Position numbers and translations under genes: made by a program
Assembly (NCBI GenBank): GCA_020723505.1
Contig: DYIT01000017.1
Span: forward strand, 1-51,842
From: Candidatus Kuenenia stuttgartensis
Lineage (GTDB): Bacteria; Planctomycetota; JAKEIC01; DYIT01
DNA: 51,842 nt
Direction: 5' to 3'
The notes under the pieces: generated by a model
What the model saw: the letters and a program-made list of their open reading frames with translations, nothing else
Databases searched by the model: none
What the model was told of the DNA's origin: nothing
Part shown: piece by piece, positions 20,545 through 28,233 of the stretch
Layout of the letters: every line of letters starts with the position of its first letter
Numbering within the stretch: the stretch's first letter is position 1

Positions 20545-20616
20545 GGCGGCATCGCCAAGCGGCCAAGGCAATGGATTGCAAATCCATCACCCCCGGTTCG
20601 AATCCGGGTGCCGCCT
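20545..20616 (+). tRNA. tRNA-Cys (GCA)
   Basis: The acceptor GGCGGCA pairs with TGCCGCC, with discriminator T as usual for Cys. The anticodon stem ATGGA/TCCAT encloses loop TTGCAAA with GCA at 20578-20580, and the T-arm is CCCGG TTCGAAT CCGGG. CCA is not encoded. It heads a small cluster. Confidence 0.95.
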
Positions 20617-20638
20617 TGCGGCCGGCAAGGCTTCTGCT

Positions 20639-20709
20639 GCGGGCGTAGCTTAATGGCAAAGCTTCGGCCTTCCAAGCCGACCATGTGAGTTCGATTCTCA
20701 TCGCCCGCT
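20639..20709 (+). tRNA. tRNA-Gly (TCC)
   Basis: The acceptor GCGGGCG pairs with CGCCCGC, discriminator T. The anticodon stem TCGGC/GCCGA encloses loop CTTCCAA with anticodon TCC. The T-arm loop is TTCGATT. No CCA is encoded. It lies 22 bp after tRNA-Cys and is probably on the same precursor. Confidence 0.95.
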
Positions 20710-20764
20710 GGATTCTGCCCGGACCTGAAAGAGCCGGGGCCGTACTTCGAATAGGAGATAATGC

Positions 20765-20857
20765 ATGTCGTCAGTGATCAAAAAGAGAAGGAAGAAGATG
20801 AACAAGCACAAGCAGCGCAAACACCGCAAGAAGTACAAGCATCAGAAGAAGAAGTAG
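20765..20857 (+). CDS. bS22 / AURKAIP1-COX24-like mini ribosomal protein, 30 aa
   Basis: This 30-codon frame encodes a highly basic peptide beginning MSSVIKKRRKKMNKHK, almost entirely Lys, Arg, His and Gln. This matches the SVIKKRRKKMxKHK pattern of the AURKAIP1/COX24 domain, known as bS22 in actinobacterial ribosomes and mS38 in mitochondria. The start ATG 20765 has AGGAG 7 nt upstream. The gene lies between tRNA-Gly and a strong terminator, so it is probably expressed from the tRNA promoter. It is too short for default gene finders. Confidence 0.8.
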   Translation: MSSVIKKRRKKMNKHKQRKHRKKYKHQKKK

Positions 20858-20920
20858 ACGCCGCGCGGGACGCGCGGCGCCCGATGCGCCGCCCGGGCCC
20901 GCTGCAGAGCAACTTGAGAA

Positions 20921-20948
20921 GCGCCCCGCCCGCGCGGGGCGCTTTTTT
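20921..20948 (+). terminator. Rho-independent terminator after the mini ribosomal gene
   Basis: GCGCCCCG and CGGGGCGC form an 8-bp perfect stem with a 6-nt loop (20921-20942), followed by six T, C and three more T. It ends the tRNA-Cys/tRNA-Gly/bS22-like transcript, but lies only a few bases before tRNA-Leu. Confidence 0.85.
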
Positions 20949-20955
20949 CTTTCCG

Positions 20956-21041
20956 GGGCGAATGGCGTAACCGGCAGACGCACAGGACTTAAAATCCTGT
21001 GGCCAGAAATGGCCGTGCGGGTTCAAGTCCCGCTTCGCCCA
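20956..21041 (+). tRNA. tRNA-Leu (TAA)
   Basis: The acceptor GGGCGAA pairs with TTCGCCC, discriminator A. The anticodon arm is CAGGA CTTAAAA TCCTG with TAA, there is a long variable arm (TGGCC AGAAA TGGCC region) as in class II tRNAs, and the T-arm is GCGGG TTCAAGT CCCGC. No CCA is encoded. It begins directly after a terminator T-tract, so its promoter is unclear. Confidence 0.94.
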
Positions 21042-21218
21042 GAAAAACGGGCGGGCGGAAAACGCCTCCGGCACAATCCCGTCCGAACGTCAGGGGCGAA
21101 GAGTCCGGAATCTTCGGGCGGCGGGCGCTTAAGTTTTCTCTGATGTGCCGTCGGGCGATTTCACCGTGGAACTCACTTCCCTCATGTGTGGCGCAATTGC
21201 TCGCCCCTGTCCACTTTT

Positions 21219-21963
21219 TCACCCGCCATGCGCATGCCGTTCGAGTATAGCCCGGATCATCCCATCCCTTTCGACCTCAGACAGGCCCACATCGAAAGCG
21301 TATTTTTCGGACCAGATCGACGAGATCGCGCGGGCAGCCAGATCGCAGACTTCTCTGATAGAAAGTCCATCCCGTCAGGCGCTGAAGGAGGCGCAGCGCG
21401 CAATCCCCGACGCGCAGCACGACGTGTGAGAAGAACCAGGGACGACAAAAGCCCACAGCACGGGTGAACCTGTCGTTGTCCAGCGCTTCGATGAGGAGCG
21501 GGACGGCGTCGTATCCGAAAGCCAGCAGCTGATGCGCGGGAGTTTTGCCTTCAGGCAGTGCAGCCCCGTGGAAAAAAAATCCCCCGTCGCCGAGGATGTC
21601 GCAGCTGCCCGGCCAGCTCGACTGCGTGCCCGTCTGGTCGCGCAGTCGAAAAACGAGTTCCCTGAACTGATCATCCCTGGAGAGGCACTCGAAAGGAGTT
21701 TTCGTCTTCTCATGCTCCCGGTCCTCCTCGACCATCCGACTCAGGATCTCTGCCGAGTTCCGAGCCCGGTCGCCGAACTCGGTCTTCCCGAACCTGTCGG
21801 CGAACCATTCGAACCATCTCTTCAGAGTCGGGCAAGCGACCGAGACGTCGCTGAAAGCGAGGATCATCCTCCAGATCAGGGTTTCGGCGAACTCCTTCTC
21901 GAGGACGGCCACGAACTCCCGCCCTTCCGCGGGTTCGCAGGTGTACATGTTCCTGGCCAGCAT
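21219..21963 (-). pseudogene. Broken HEAT-type protein gene (frameshifted, 5' end lost)
   Basis: The frame from ATG 21963 encodes a recognisable Planctomycetes-type protein with GYDAVPLLIEALDNDRFTR followed by an FSHVVLRVGDCALRLLQRLTG segment. It then drifts into a non-typical tail ending at 21277. One base over, the sequence continues sensibly as LSIREVCDLAARAISS and on to a stop at 21219-21221, so a frameshift lies near 21358-21366. Upstream of 21963 the same frame remains protein-like back to a TGA near 22042 with no start codon, so the 5' end is probably lost at the junction with the ATPase gene. A sequencing error could explain the shift but not the missing start. Confidence 0.6.
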
Positions 21964-23168
21964 GAAGAGGTCCGCGGAAAGATCGCGCTCCCCGATTTCC
22001 GCGCGAATGCCGCGAGCGCTTGAGGAAACGTCTTCCAGTTCTCAATACGAACTCCGTGCTGTGTCCTCGTTTCCTTGCCGGCATAAACCAGGAGGGGGGA
22101 AAACGCTTCCGGAATGGCCTCTTCAAACCGAACCAGGCCCTTGAAAAAGTCGGCCCCAACGGTCTCAGCTGACTTAATCTCCACTGGCATCAAGCCGCGG
22201 CCGATCTCAATCACCAGGTCGACCTCGTTCCCGTTGCTGTCTCGGTAGAAGTACAGGCGCGGGGCGGGCCCTTGCTGGAGAAAGAACTTCAGCGCTTCCA
22301 CTACGACCAGGTTCTCGAACAAGGCGCCGCGCAGCGGGTGAGTCCCGATCTGGTCCGCCGAGCGAAGGCCCATAAGGTAGGCAGCGAGCCCGACGTCGTA
22401 GAAATATAGTTTGGGAGCCTTGATTAGGCGCTTCGAAATGTTCCTTGCGAAGGGCTGCAGGCGGAACGCAACATAGGAAGCCTCGAGAAGGGAAAGCCAC
22501 TCGCGAGCCGTCGCGTGCGACACCCCGGTATCGTTCCCCAGGCTCTCCAGGTTGAGGAGTTGCCCGGCTCTACCCGCGCACAAGCCGAGGAACTTCTGGA
22601 ACAGGGAGAGGTCCCTGACCATGTTCAGATTCCTCAGGTCGCGTTCCAGGTATGTCCCGACGTAGTCCGAAAGCGCCTGCGTCGGGTTAAGCCCTCGGTC
22701 GTGGATCCGCGGGTAGAAGCCCGAGTAGATTAGCTCGTCAAGGGTCTTTGGCGCCTTCGGCAGCTCCCCGATCGAAAAGGGCAACAGCGTCAAGACCGCG
22801 GTCCTGCCTGCGAGGGACTGGCTCACCGTATGGCGGACCGCGAGATTGCGACTCCCGGTCAGTATGAACCTTCCTCCGAAAGCCGGATCGTCAGTCATTA
22901 CCTGGATATAGGAAGCGAGGGCCGGCACGTTCTGGAACTCGTCGATCACGGCTCCCCTCGGATACCGGGAGAGGAATCCTTTCGGATCGGCGGAGGAGAA
23001 GGCGCGGATTTCCGGGTCCTCGAGGTTAGCATAGGGGAGTCGTGGAAAGGCCATCCGCGCCATCGTCGTTTTACCCGATTGCCTTGGGCCCGTGATTGTG
23101 ACGATGGGGTAGCGGCGCGACATTTCGATTGTCAGCCCCTGGAGGGATCTGCGCACAAGCTTGCCCAC
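21876..23168 (-). CDS. AAA ATPase with DUF4143 (AAA_14 family)
   Basis: This 430-aa protein has Walker A TGPRQSGKTT at 26-35, Walker B VIDEFQ at 74-79, a sensor region LTGSRN and the DUF4143 C-terminal domain with LYFYRDSNGNEVDLVIE and PVEIKSA, a PD-(D/E)XK-like arrangement. Such genes are common as scattered accessory or toxin-antitoxin-like orphans; the function is unknown. The start is probably GTG 23168, since the frame has a stop just upstream. The natural end appears to be near ENWKTFPQAL; the last 50 or so residues, from about position 22030, read across a downstream gene in another frame and are probably not original. Confidence 0.8.
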   Translation of the reverse strand: MGKLVRRSLQGLTIEMSRRYPIVTITGPRQSGKTTMARMAFPRLPYANLEDPEIRAFSSADPKGFLSRYPRGAVIDEFQNVPALASYIQVMTDDPAFGGRFILTGSRNLAVRHTVSQSLAGRTAVLTLLPFSIGELPKAPKTLDELIYSGFYPRIHDRGLNPTQALSDYVGTYLERDLRNLNMVRDLSLFQKFLGLCAGRAGQLLNLESLGNDTGVSHATAREWLSLLEASYVAFRLQPFARNISKRLIKAPKLYFYDVGLAAYLMGLRSADQIGTHPLRGALFENLVVVEALKFFLQQGPAPRLYFYRDSNGNEVDLVIEIGRGLMPVEIKSAETVGADFFKGLVRFEEAIPEAFSPLLVYAGKETRTQHGVRIENWKTFPQALAAFARKSGSAIFPRTSSCWPGTCTPANPRKGGSSWPSSRRSSPKP

Positions 23169-23467
23169 GACGGCGCCCCCAATCTTGAGTTATGCAAATC
23201 CAAGATTATAACTTGTAACAGCATAAGTATAATGGACGAAGCGCGGGCAGTCAAGGTCGGCTCCACGCCCCTCACCGTCGGCGATTTGTTTCACGACCTC
23301 ATGAAGCAGGAGCACCGCAGGTACCCGACCCGCCTGCCGCGACGCTTCGCCCTCTGAAGGTCGCGGCGCGGGCAGGTGTTCACCCGCCAGCCCGTGCCCT
23401 GGTGGGAGTGCCCCGACTTCTGCGTGACCCGTACGGGCAAACCCCCGGCGAGCCTCCGAGACGGCGA

Positions 23468-23511
23468 AAATCGACGTAAGTTTCCCCGTACGGTCAAAGT
23501 TACGTCGATTT
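23468..23511. repeat. Perfect 12-bp inverted repeat
   Basis: AAATCGACGTAA (23468-23479) and TTACGTCGATTT (23500-23511) are exact reverse complements around a 20-nt loop that itself holds the palindrome CCGTACGG. There is no T-tract typical of a terminator. Confidence 0.8.
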
Positions 23512-23532
23512 AAGGGTGGAGCACGATTTCCA

Positions 23533-23595
23533 TGTCCGATCGGCGGGTGTCCATGTCCGATTCTACGTGGGTCCAATGTCCGATTTGTGTCCGGT
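23533..23595. repeat. Short direct repeats TGTCCGAT, possible IS end
   Basis: TGTCCGAT occurs at 23533-23540, 23554-23561 and 23577-23584, and a variant TGTCCGGT at 23588-23595. Spacing of about two helical turns between copies is reminiscent of the multiple terminal transposase-binding repeats of IS21-family elements. No istA or istB gene is present, so at most a remnant survives. Confidence 0.35.
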
Positions 23596-23627
23596 CGCCG
23601 TAAGGGCTGTCAACACGCTTTCAGCGA

Positions 23628-23954
23628 CTACTTGGCCCTGTATCTGTGCTTCTCGTCGAACAGATCGATGGCCTTGAACTGCGTGTGAAAGACAGCGGAA
23701 TGGGGAACGCCTGCTGGGATGAAATAGGAATCACCCTTGCCATAGCGTCTTGTGGCTCCGCCGATGATCAGGCTCATCTGCCCCTCGATGACGACTCCGA
23801 ACTGGGCGCCATGAGAGTGTTCACTCACCTGGCCGACAGGTTCAATCTCGAGGAAGACGGCCTGCTGATTCTCGCCCTGAAGAATCCAACCTCTGACCCC
23901 TTTGAACGGGATGTCGGCCTCTGGAAGGGCCTTGACCATGTCCGGGTAATCCAT
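23628..23954 (-). CDS. Small cupin-domain protein
   Basis: This 108-aa single-domain cupin has motif 1 with EHSHGAQFGVVIEG (two His plus Glu/Gln metal positions) and motif 2 with GDSYFIPAGVPHSAVFH. It is probably a metal-binding sensor or isomerase-like protein; the substrate is unknown. I chose ATG 23954, with GGAGG 9 nt upstream; the open frame extends 14 codons further into a repeat element (23969-24044), which is unlikely to be coding. Confidence 0.8.
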   Translation of the reverse strand: MDYPDMVKALPEADIPFKGVRGWILQGENQQAVFLEIEPVGQVSEHSHGAQFGVVIEGQMSLIIGGATRRYGKGDSYFIPAGVPHSAVFHTQFKAIDLFDEKHRYRAK

Positions 23955-23968
23955 CGAATCGCTCCTCC

Positions 23969-24044
23969 ATGACCCGGACGAGCCTGGGCCAGACACTGAT
24001 GCAATTCCCGGCTCGTCCGGGTCATATCACGCGCTTCGCGCATG
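23969..24044 (-). repeat. Two-hairpin intergenic repeat, copy A
   Basis: A perfect 16-bp inverted repeat, ATGACCCGGACGAGCC (23969-23984) and GGCTCGTCCGGGTCAT (24010-24025), is followed by a small second hairpin in ATCACGCGCTTCGCGCATG. This copy is reversed relative to the other four. It lies just upstream of the cupin start. Confidence 0.9.
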
Positions 24045-24252
24045 CCTATCTCTTATTCTCCCAATTTCACAACGATATTTCCGTGAAGTGACTGACGTTG
24101 ATTCGCCCGTAAACAGCCTCAAATACGGGCGAATCATGTCAAATTGAAGCCGATTATTTGCACCCTTGCAACCATTTGGGCTTTGGACTCTTACGCGCCT
24201 TATAAAAAGGTCGATTTCGCCGGCAGTTCAAATCGAGGTTTTTGCGGCGGAA
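24045..24252. other. AT-richer intergenic stretch with a hairpin
   Basis: No gene is seen. A perfect 12-bp inverted repeat, GATTCGCCCGTA (24100-24111) and TACGGGCGAATC (24124-24135), has a 12-nt loop and no T-tract. Base composition is lower in G+C than the neighbours. Confidence 0.6.
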
Positions 24253-24265
24253 TCAACGTTGATTC
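24250..24265. repeat. 16-bp perfect palindrome at the end of the lipoprotein gene
   Basis: GAATCAACGTTGATTC is its own reverse complement and contains the stop codon (24253-24255) of the minus-strand lipoprotein. Half of it (ACGTTGATTC) recurs at about 24096, just before the 12-bp hairpin. Confidence 0.7.
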
Positions 24266-25896
24266 TCAAGGGGCGCCACGCATGTGCGGCCGAGGGTTGA
24301 ATCGTGGAAGAAGACGACGCAAGGTTCGCCGGGACGAAGGGTCCCGCGCGCTTCGAAGACGCATCCCGTTTCGAGCACGGAAAGCGAATAGACGAATCCG
24401 TCCCGATCCTTGAATCCGCCGTCCTCCGCCGGGAAGAGGCCGTGGGCAATCCTTCTCGCGCCTGCGGCTTCGACCACGGCGGCAATGCCAAAGCCGCCTT
24501 TCCCTTCCGCGGATTCCCTTGCATGTACGAACGCGAGAGTGTCCAGGATTTTCCTGATTCTGCCCTCCGCGGATTTCCTGGCCGTCTCCTCGGGCGAGCT
24601 TTGGAAACCAGTCCTGCCGAACCTCTCCTTCACGCGGGCTGCCATTGCATCGAGCGCGGCCCCCTCCGAAAACGGGTCGTATTCGGAAAGCATGCACCCG
24701 GTCAGCCTCTCTATCTCCATCGCCGCCCCGGCGCGAATGACCGGCGAGAAGCAGTCGAGCCCGCCGACCAGGGCCTTGAGGAGCGAATCCCGCCTGGTCT
24801 CGGCAATCCTCAGCCCGAGATACGCGTCGACGCCGGACAGGATCGCAAGCGCGGCAACGGCACCGCCCTCGCTTCCGGACTCAATCGCCCGGACCGCCTC
24901 CGCGACCAGTTCCGCCGACAACGTCGATGCGTAGTTCCTCTCCATTTCCGGGCCGGAGAATTCCGCGGGCAGCCCCGACTCGTGCCCTGCCGCAGAAAGG
25001 AGGCACATGAGCCCGAGAAGCCTTTCCGATGCGGGCAATTCCGTGTCCGCGGCCCTCGCGAACGCCGCCTTCAGGAGACCCCGCCATCCCCGGCTTTCCC
25101 CTCCCCGCGCCCACGCTTCGAACGATGACCTGACTTCCATGGCCTGCTTCCGACTTTCCGGCGGGTATTCCCTGGCGTCCACCGCTCTGCGGAACGAGTA
25201 GTATCTGGCCGCGATGAGCGCCCTGGCCTTCTCCTCGGGCGTCCAGTCCCCCGCGCTGAGGTTCCGGAAGAACCGGAGCCGCGAAATCTCCGCAAGCTCC
25301 TGCGAACGCAGCGCGTCGCCCTTCGCCGTGCCTTCGAACGGGTCGGAAGCCGCCCTCCAGTCCCGTGATCCGAGCCTCGCGCGCGCCAGGCCGGTGTCCA
25401 TCAAATCATCGGGATGCACCAGGAACGCCCTCGACACTTCGGCGGTCTCCACGAGCCCGGTCTTCCTGCCGGGATCACCGGTCAGCGCCCTCGTGATTTC
25501 GACTGCGGCGAGATCCTCGCCGAACCTGAGGTAGAGCATCTCCCGTCTCACGCGTTCAATCGATGCCGATTCCCCGTCGTCCCGGCCCCAGCCCGGGGAA
25601 TCGGGCCCCGGACCGTGAGAACCGGATAGGAGCGCAAGGAAGGCGGGGCTCGCGCCCAGCCTGTTGACGAAATGCCCGATGTCCGCGGGATTCATGCCCT
25701 TCACAAGCCGTCTGAAGACCTCGAAGCCGCCTTCTCCGCCCTGCCCTGCTTCGAGCGCGGCTGCCGCGGCTTCCCACGCCTTCTGGGCGGGCTTCTCTGC
25801 GCCGTTCTCTTCGGGGCCGGACGAGCAGCCGATGAGGGCTGCAGCGGCTGCCAGAAGGGGAACCGCAATGCGCAATGAATGTGCATGCATGATCAT
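24253..25896 (-). CDS. Large lipoprotein, unknown function
   Basis: This 547-aa protein has a signal peptide and lipobox ALIGC (Cys24). The central part is helical, Ala/Arg/Glu-rich and HEAT-like, for example a segment AVAALAILSGVDAYLGLRI. The last 80 or so residues change character (GGFGIAAVVEAAGARRI, then DRDGFVYSLSVLETG) and resemble the globular C-terminal part of planctomycetal pseudopilin-like proteins. Several ATG codons are possible at the start (25896, 25890) and the ribosome site is poor. The gene stands alone between two intergenic stretches that share a similar 33-bp sequence. I do not recognise the family. Confidence 0.65.
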   Translation of the reverse strand: MIMHAHSLRIAVPLLAAAAALIGCSSGPEENGAEKPAQKAWEAAAAALEAGQGGEGGFEVFRRLVKGMNPADIGHFVNRLGASPAFLALLSGSHGPGPDSPGWGRDDGESASIERVRREMLYLRFGEDLAAVEITRALTGDPGRKTGLVETAEVSRAFLVHPDDLMDTGLARARLGSRDWRAASDPFEGTAKGDALRSQELAEISRLRFFRNLSAGDWTPEEKARALIAARYYSFRRAVDAREYPPESRKQAMEVRSSFEAWARGGESRGWRGLLKAAFARAADTELPASERLLGLMCLLSAAGHESGLPAEFSGPEMERNYASTLSAELVAEAVRAIESGSEGGAVAALAILSGVDAYLGLRIAETRRDSLLKALVGGLDCFSPVIRAGAAMEIERLTGCMLSEYDPFSEGAALDAMAARVKERFGRTGFQSSPEETARKSAEGRIRKILDTLAFVHARESAEGKGGFGIAAVVEAAGARRIAHGLFPAEDGGFKDRDGFVYSLSVLETGCVFEARGTLRPGEPCVVFFHDSTLGRTCVAPLENQR

Positions 25897-26247
25897 GCCC
25901 CGGATACCTGTATCAGCGATGCGCTCAAATTCGGAAATCTTTCCAATTCATGCAACGGAATTTCCGCCAAGTGACCAATCCTGTCCGCATGATTCTATTG
26001 ATTTTCAATGAACGCCGATAGACGCGATTTGCCTGCCGGAGTGATCACGGCAGATGCTGCAGCCGTCTCCGTGTCTCCGTGAGAGAAATCCCGGCTGCGG
26101 TTCTGCATCGGGTTGCGGCTTTGCAGCTTTGGGTTCATAATAGCGGCCTTCCGTTCAAGCCGCGGGCGTCGGAATGAAACGGATTGAACCCAATCGCCCG
26201 GATCAGCGCTTCAAACCATGGAGCGCCGGTTCTGAAAGCGACTCGAG
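25897..26247. other. Intergenic region upstream of selB
   Basis: This 351-bp stretch lies between the divergent lipoprotein and selB genes. I looked for selC (tRNA-Sec) and saw no T-arm or long acceptor consistent with it. The part near 25935-25970 resembles sequence near 24060-24095 on the other side of the lipoprotein gene. A promoter candidate for selB is listed separately. Confidence 0.5.
26113..26141 (+). promoter_or_regulatory. Candidate promoter of selB
   Basis: TTGCGG (26113-26118) and CATAAT (26136-26141, 5 of 6 in the -10) are 17 bp apart, about 107 bp upstream of the selB start. Pattern match only. Confidence 0.35.
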
Positions 26248-28188
26248 ATGGTCATGCAGGAAACCCCCGTCGTCAACGTGGTCCTCGGAACAGCGGGTCA
26301 TATTGACCATGGCAAGACCACGCTCGTCAAGCAGCTCACCGGCATAGATGCGGACAGGCTGCAGGAGGAGAAGGACAGGGGGATGACGATTGACATCGGG
26401 TACGCCCACATGCTCGTGGACCAGGACCTGAGCCTCGGGGTAATAGACGTTCCGGGGCATGAGCGCTTCGTGCGGAACATGGTGGCGGGGGCTACGGGAT
26501 TCGGCCTCGTCGTGCTGGTGGTCGCAGCGGACGACGGCGTCATGCCGCAGACGAGGGAGCATGTCGAGATTATGCAGATACTCGGCCTCAAGCGGGGGAT
26601 TTGCGCAATCACGAAAATCGACCTCGCGGACGAGGAGATGATTGAACTCGTCGAAGAGGACGTCCGCGAATTCGTGAAGGGCACGTTCCTCGAGGGCTCG
26701 GAAATCCACCGCGTCTCGTCGGTAACGGGCGCGGGGCTCGCGGATCTCAGGAAGGCCATCGAACGGATGGTCAAGGAGATAAGCGGGCCTTCGGCGACGG
26801 GCGTGTTCCGCCTGCCCATACAGCGCGCGTTCTCGGCCAAGGGCCAGGGCGCGGTGGTCACGGGCGTGGCGGTCAGCGGGACGGTTTCGGTCGGCGAGGA
26901 GCTCGAAATACTTCCCGTTGCCGCGCGCGTCAGAATCAAGGCGATGGAGGCCTACGGCAGGCAGATCCAGACCGCCCGCGCGGGCCACAGGACTGCTCTC
27001 AACCTTGCGGGGGTCGACTACCACGCAATCCACCGCGGTCATGTGGCTTGCGAGCCCGGGTATCTCGGGAGCTCCCCTTTGATAACGGCGAAGTTCAGGC
27101 ACCTCACTTCGGCGAAGAAGCCCTTCAAGGACCAGACGCAGGTTGTGCTCCACACCGGAACTTTCGAGTCCGCCGGGAAGGCGTACCTCCTGGGCAGGAA
27201 ACAGCTCGCCCCCGGAGAAGAGGATTTCGTGCAGTTCAGGCTCGATGCGCCGGCGCCCGCGGCCCCGGGCGACCGATACATCGCGAGGTATCCGTCGCCG
27301 CCAATCACGGCCGGGGGCGGTATCATCGTGGAGGCGGTCGACCGCAAACTCAAACCACGGCGCGAGTGGGTGCTCGCGCGGCTTGCTGAAAGGCACGACG
27401 CGCTGCCGAATCCCGTAAGCCACGTGATGCACGTCCTCAGGACCTCGGGCCTGAACCCCCTCTCGCATGACGATTTGGCGAAGGCGGTCCTTCTTCCGGT
27501 GCGGGAGGTCGCAGCCATCGGGGAGAGGCACAAGGACGAGATCGTGCCGGTGTTCCGGGGCGAGAAGATGATTCACCGCGCCAACTTCGACTCGGCAGCG
27601 GCGAAAATCAGGGACGAACTGGCGGGATACCACAAGGCGCATCCGATGCGCGTGGGAATGCCGAAAGTGGACCTCAGGAAGGCCATGGACGCGGAAGTGC
27701 GCGTGTTCGAGGAGATCATCGAGAAGATGGAGTCCTCGGGCGTCCTGAAAAGCGCCGGCTCGTTCATAGCGCTCGGGGAATTCGCGCCGACCGCGGCGGG
27801 CGGAGCGGAGGAGGCGGTCGCGAAATGCGCGTCCATGTTCAAGGGCGCGGGCTTCTCGCCGCCGGAACGCGCTGCCGCCGAGGCGTCGCTGCAGGCGGCC
27901 CCCGAGCTCGCAGCCGAGGCGGTGCGGCATCTCCTCGAAACAGGCGAGCTGGTGGACATCGGCGGGGGGATGATATTCCATTCCTCCGTCATCGCCTCGG
28001 CAGAGAAGCTCATAAGGGACAGGATATCGGCGGACGGCAAGCTCGTCTCCGCGGAATTCCGGGACATGGTCGGCACGACCAGGAAATTCGCCATACCCCT
28101 TCTGGAATACTTCGACCGGAAGGGGCTCACCATGAGGCTTGACAACATACGGGTGTTGAGGGAACATGGCCAGAAAGGTCCCAGATAA
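26248..28188 (+). CDS. selB: Selenocysteine-specific elongation factor
   Basis: This 646-aa GTPase delivers selenocysteyl-tRNA to in-frame UGA codons marked by a SECIS hairpin. G1 is [12 protein letters not shown] (14-25), G3 DVPGHE (67-72) and G4 TKID (122-125). EF-Tu-like domains 2 and 3 follow, then a C-terminal winged-helix region (roughly 380-646) that is diagnostic for SelB, where EF-Tu would end. The start may be ATG 26248 or the third codon ATG 26254; the ribosome site is weak. selA, selC and selD are not visible in the window. Its presence shows that the organism decodes UGA as selenocysteine. Confidence 0.95.
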   Translation: MVMQETPVVNVVLGTAGHIDHGKTTLVKQLTGIDADRLQEEKDRGMTIDIGYAHMLVDQDLSLGVIDVPGHERFVRNMVAGATGFGLVVLVVAADDGVMPQTREHVEIMQILGLKRGICAITKIDLADEEMIELVEEDVREFVKGTFLEGSEIHRVSSVTGAGLADLRKAIERMVKEISGPSATGVFRLPIQRAFSAKGQGAVVTGVAVSGTVSVGEELEILPVAARVRIKAMEAYGRQIQTARAGHRTALNLAGVDYHAIHRGHVACEPGYLGSSPLITAKFRHLTSAKKPFKDQTQVVLHTGTFESAGKAYLLGRKQLAPGEEDFVQFRLDAPAPAAPGDRYIARYPSPPITAGGGIIVEAVDRKLKPRREWVLARLAERHDALPNPVSHVMHVLRTSGLNPLSHDDLAKAVLLPVREVAAIGERHKDEIVPVFRGEKMIHRANFDSAAAKIRDELAGYHKAHPMRVGMPKVDLRKAMDAEVRVFEEIIEKMESSGVLKSAGSFIALGEFAPTAAGGAEEAVAKCASMFKGAGFSPPERAAAEASLQAAPELAAEAVRHLLETGELVDIGGGMIFHSSVIASAEKLIRDRISADGKLVSAEFRDMVGTTRKFAIPLLEYFDRKGLTMRLDNIRVLREHGQKGPR

Positions 28189-28233
28189 GCCCCTTGAAGA
28201 CCGGGCAGCCGCCCTGTGTATTGGAGAAGCCTG

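Larger units (their letters stand above)
23169..23627. other. Gene-poor accessory gap with palindrome and repeats
   Basis: This 459-bp stretch has no gene I can support. It contains an AT-rich ATPase promoter region with TATAAT on the minus strand near 23203, a weak 41-codon plus-strand frame (23232-23357), a perfect 12-bp inverted repeat at 23468-23511 and three TGTCCGAT repeats at 23533-23584. The last two look like the debris of a mobile element. Confidence 0.5.

Noticed and set aside
23232-23357. 41-codon plus-strand frame near the ATPase start
   Set aside because: No ribosome site, no recognisable motif and in a repeat-rich gap.
25897-26247. Search for selC (tRNA-Sec) upstream of selB
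   Set aside because: No TTC-arm or 8-bp acceptor with a TCA anticodon was found; selC must be elsewhere.
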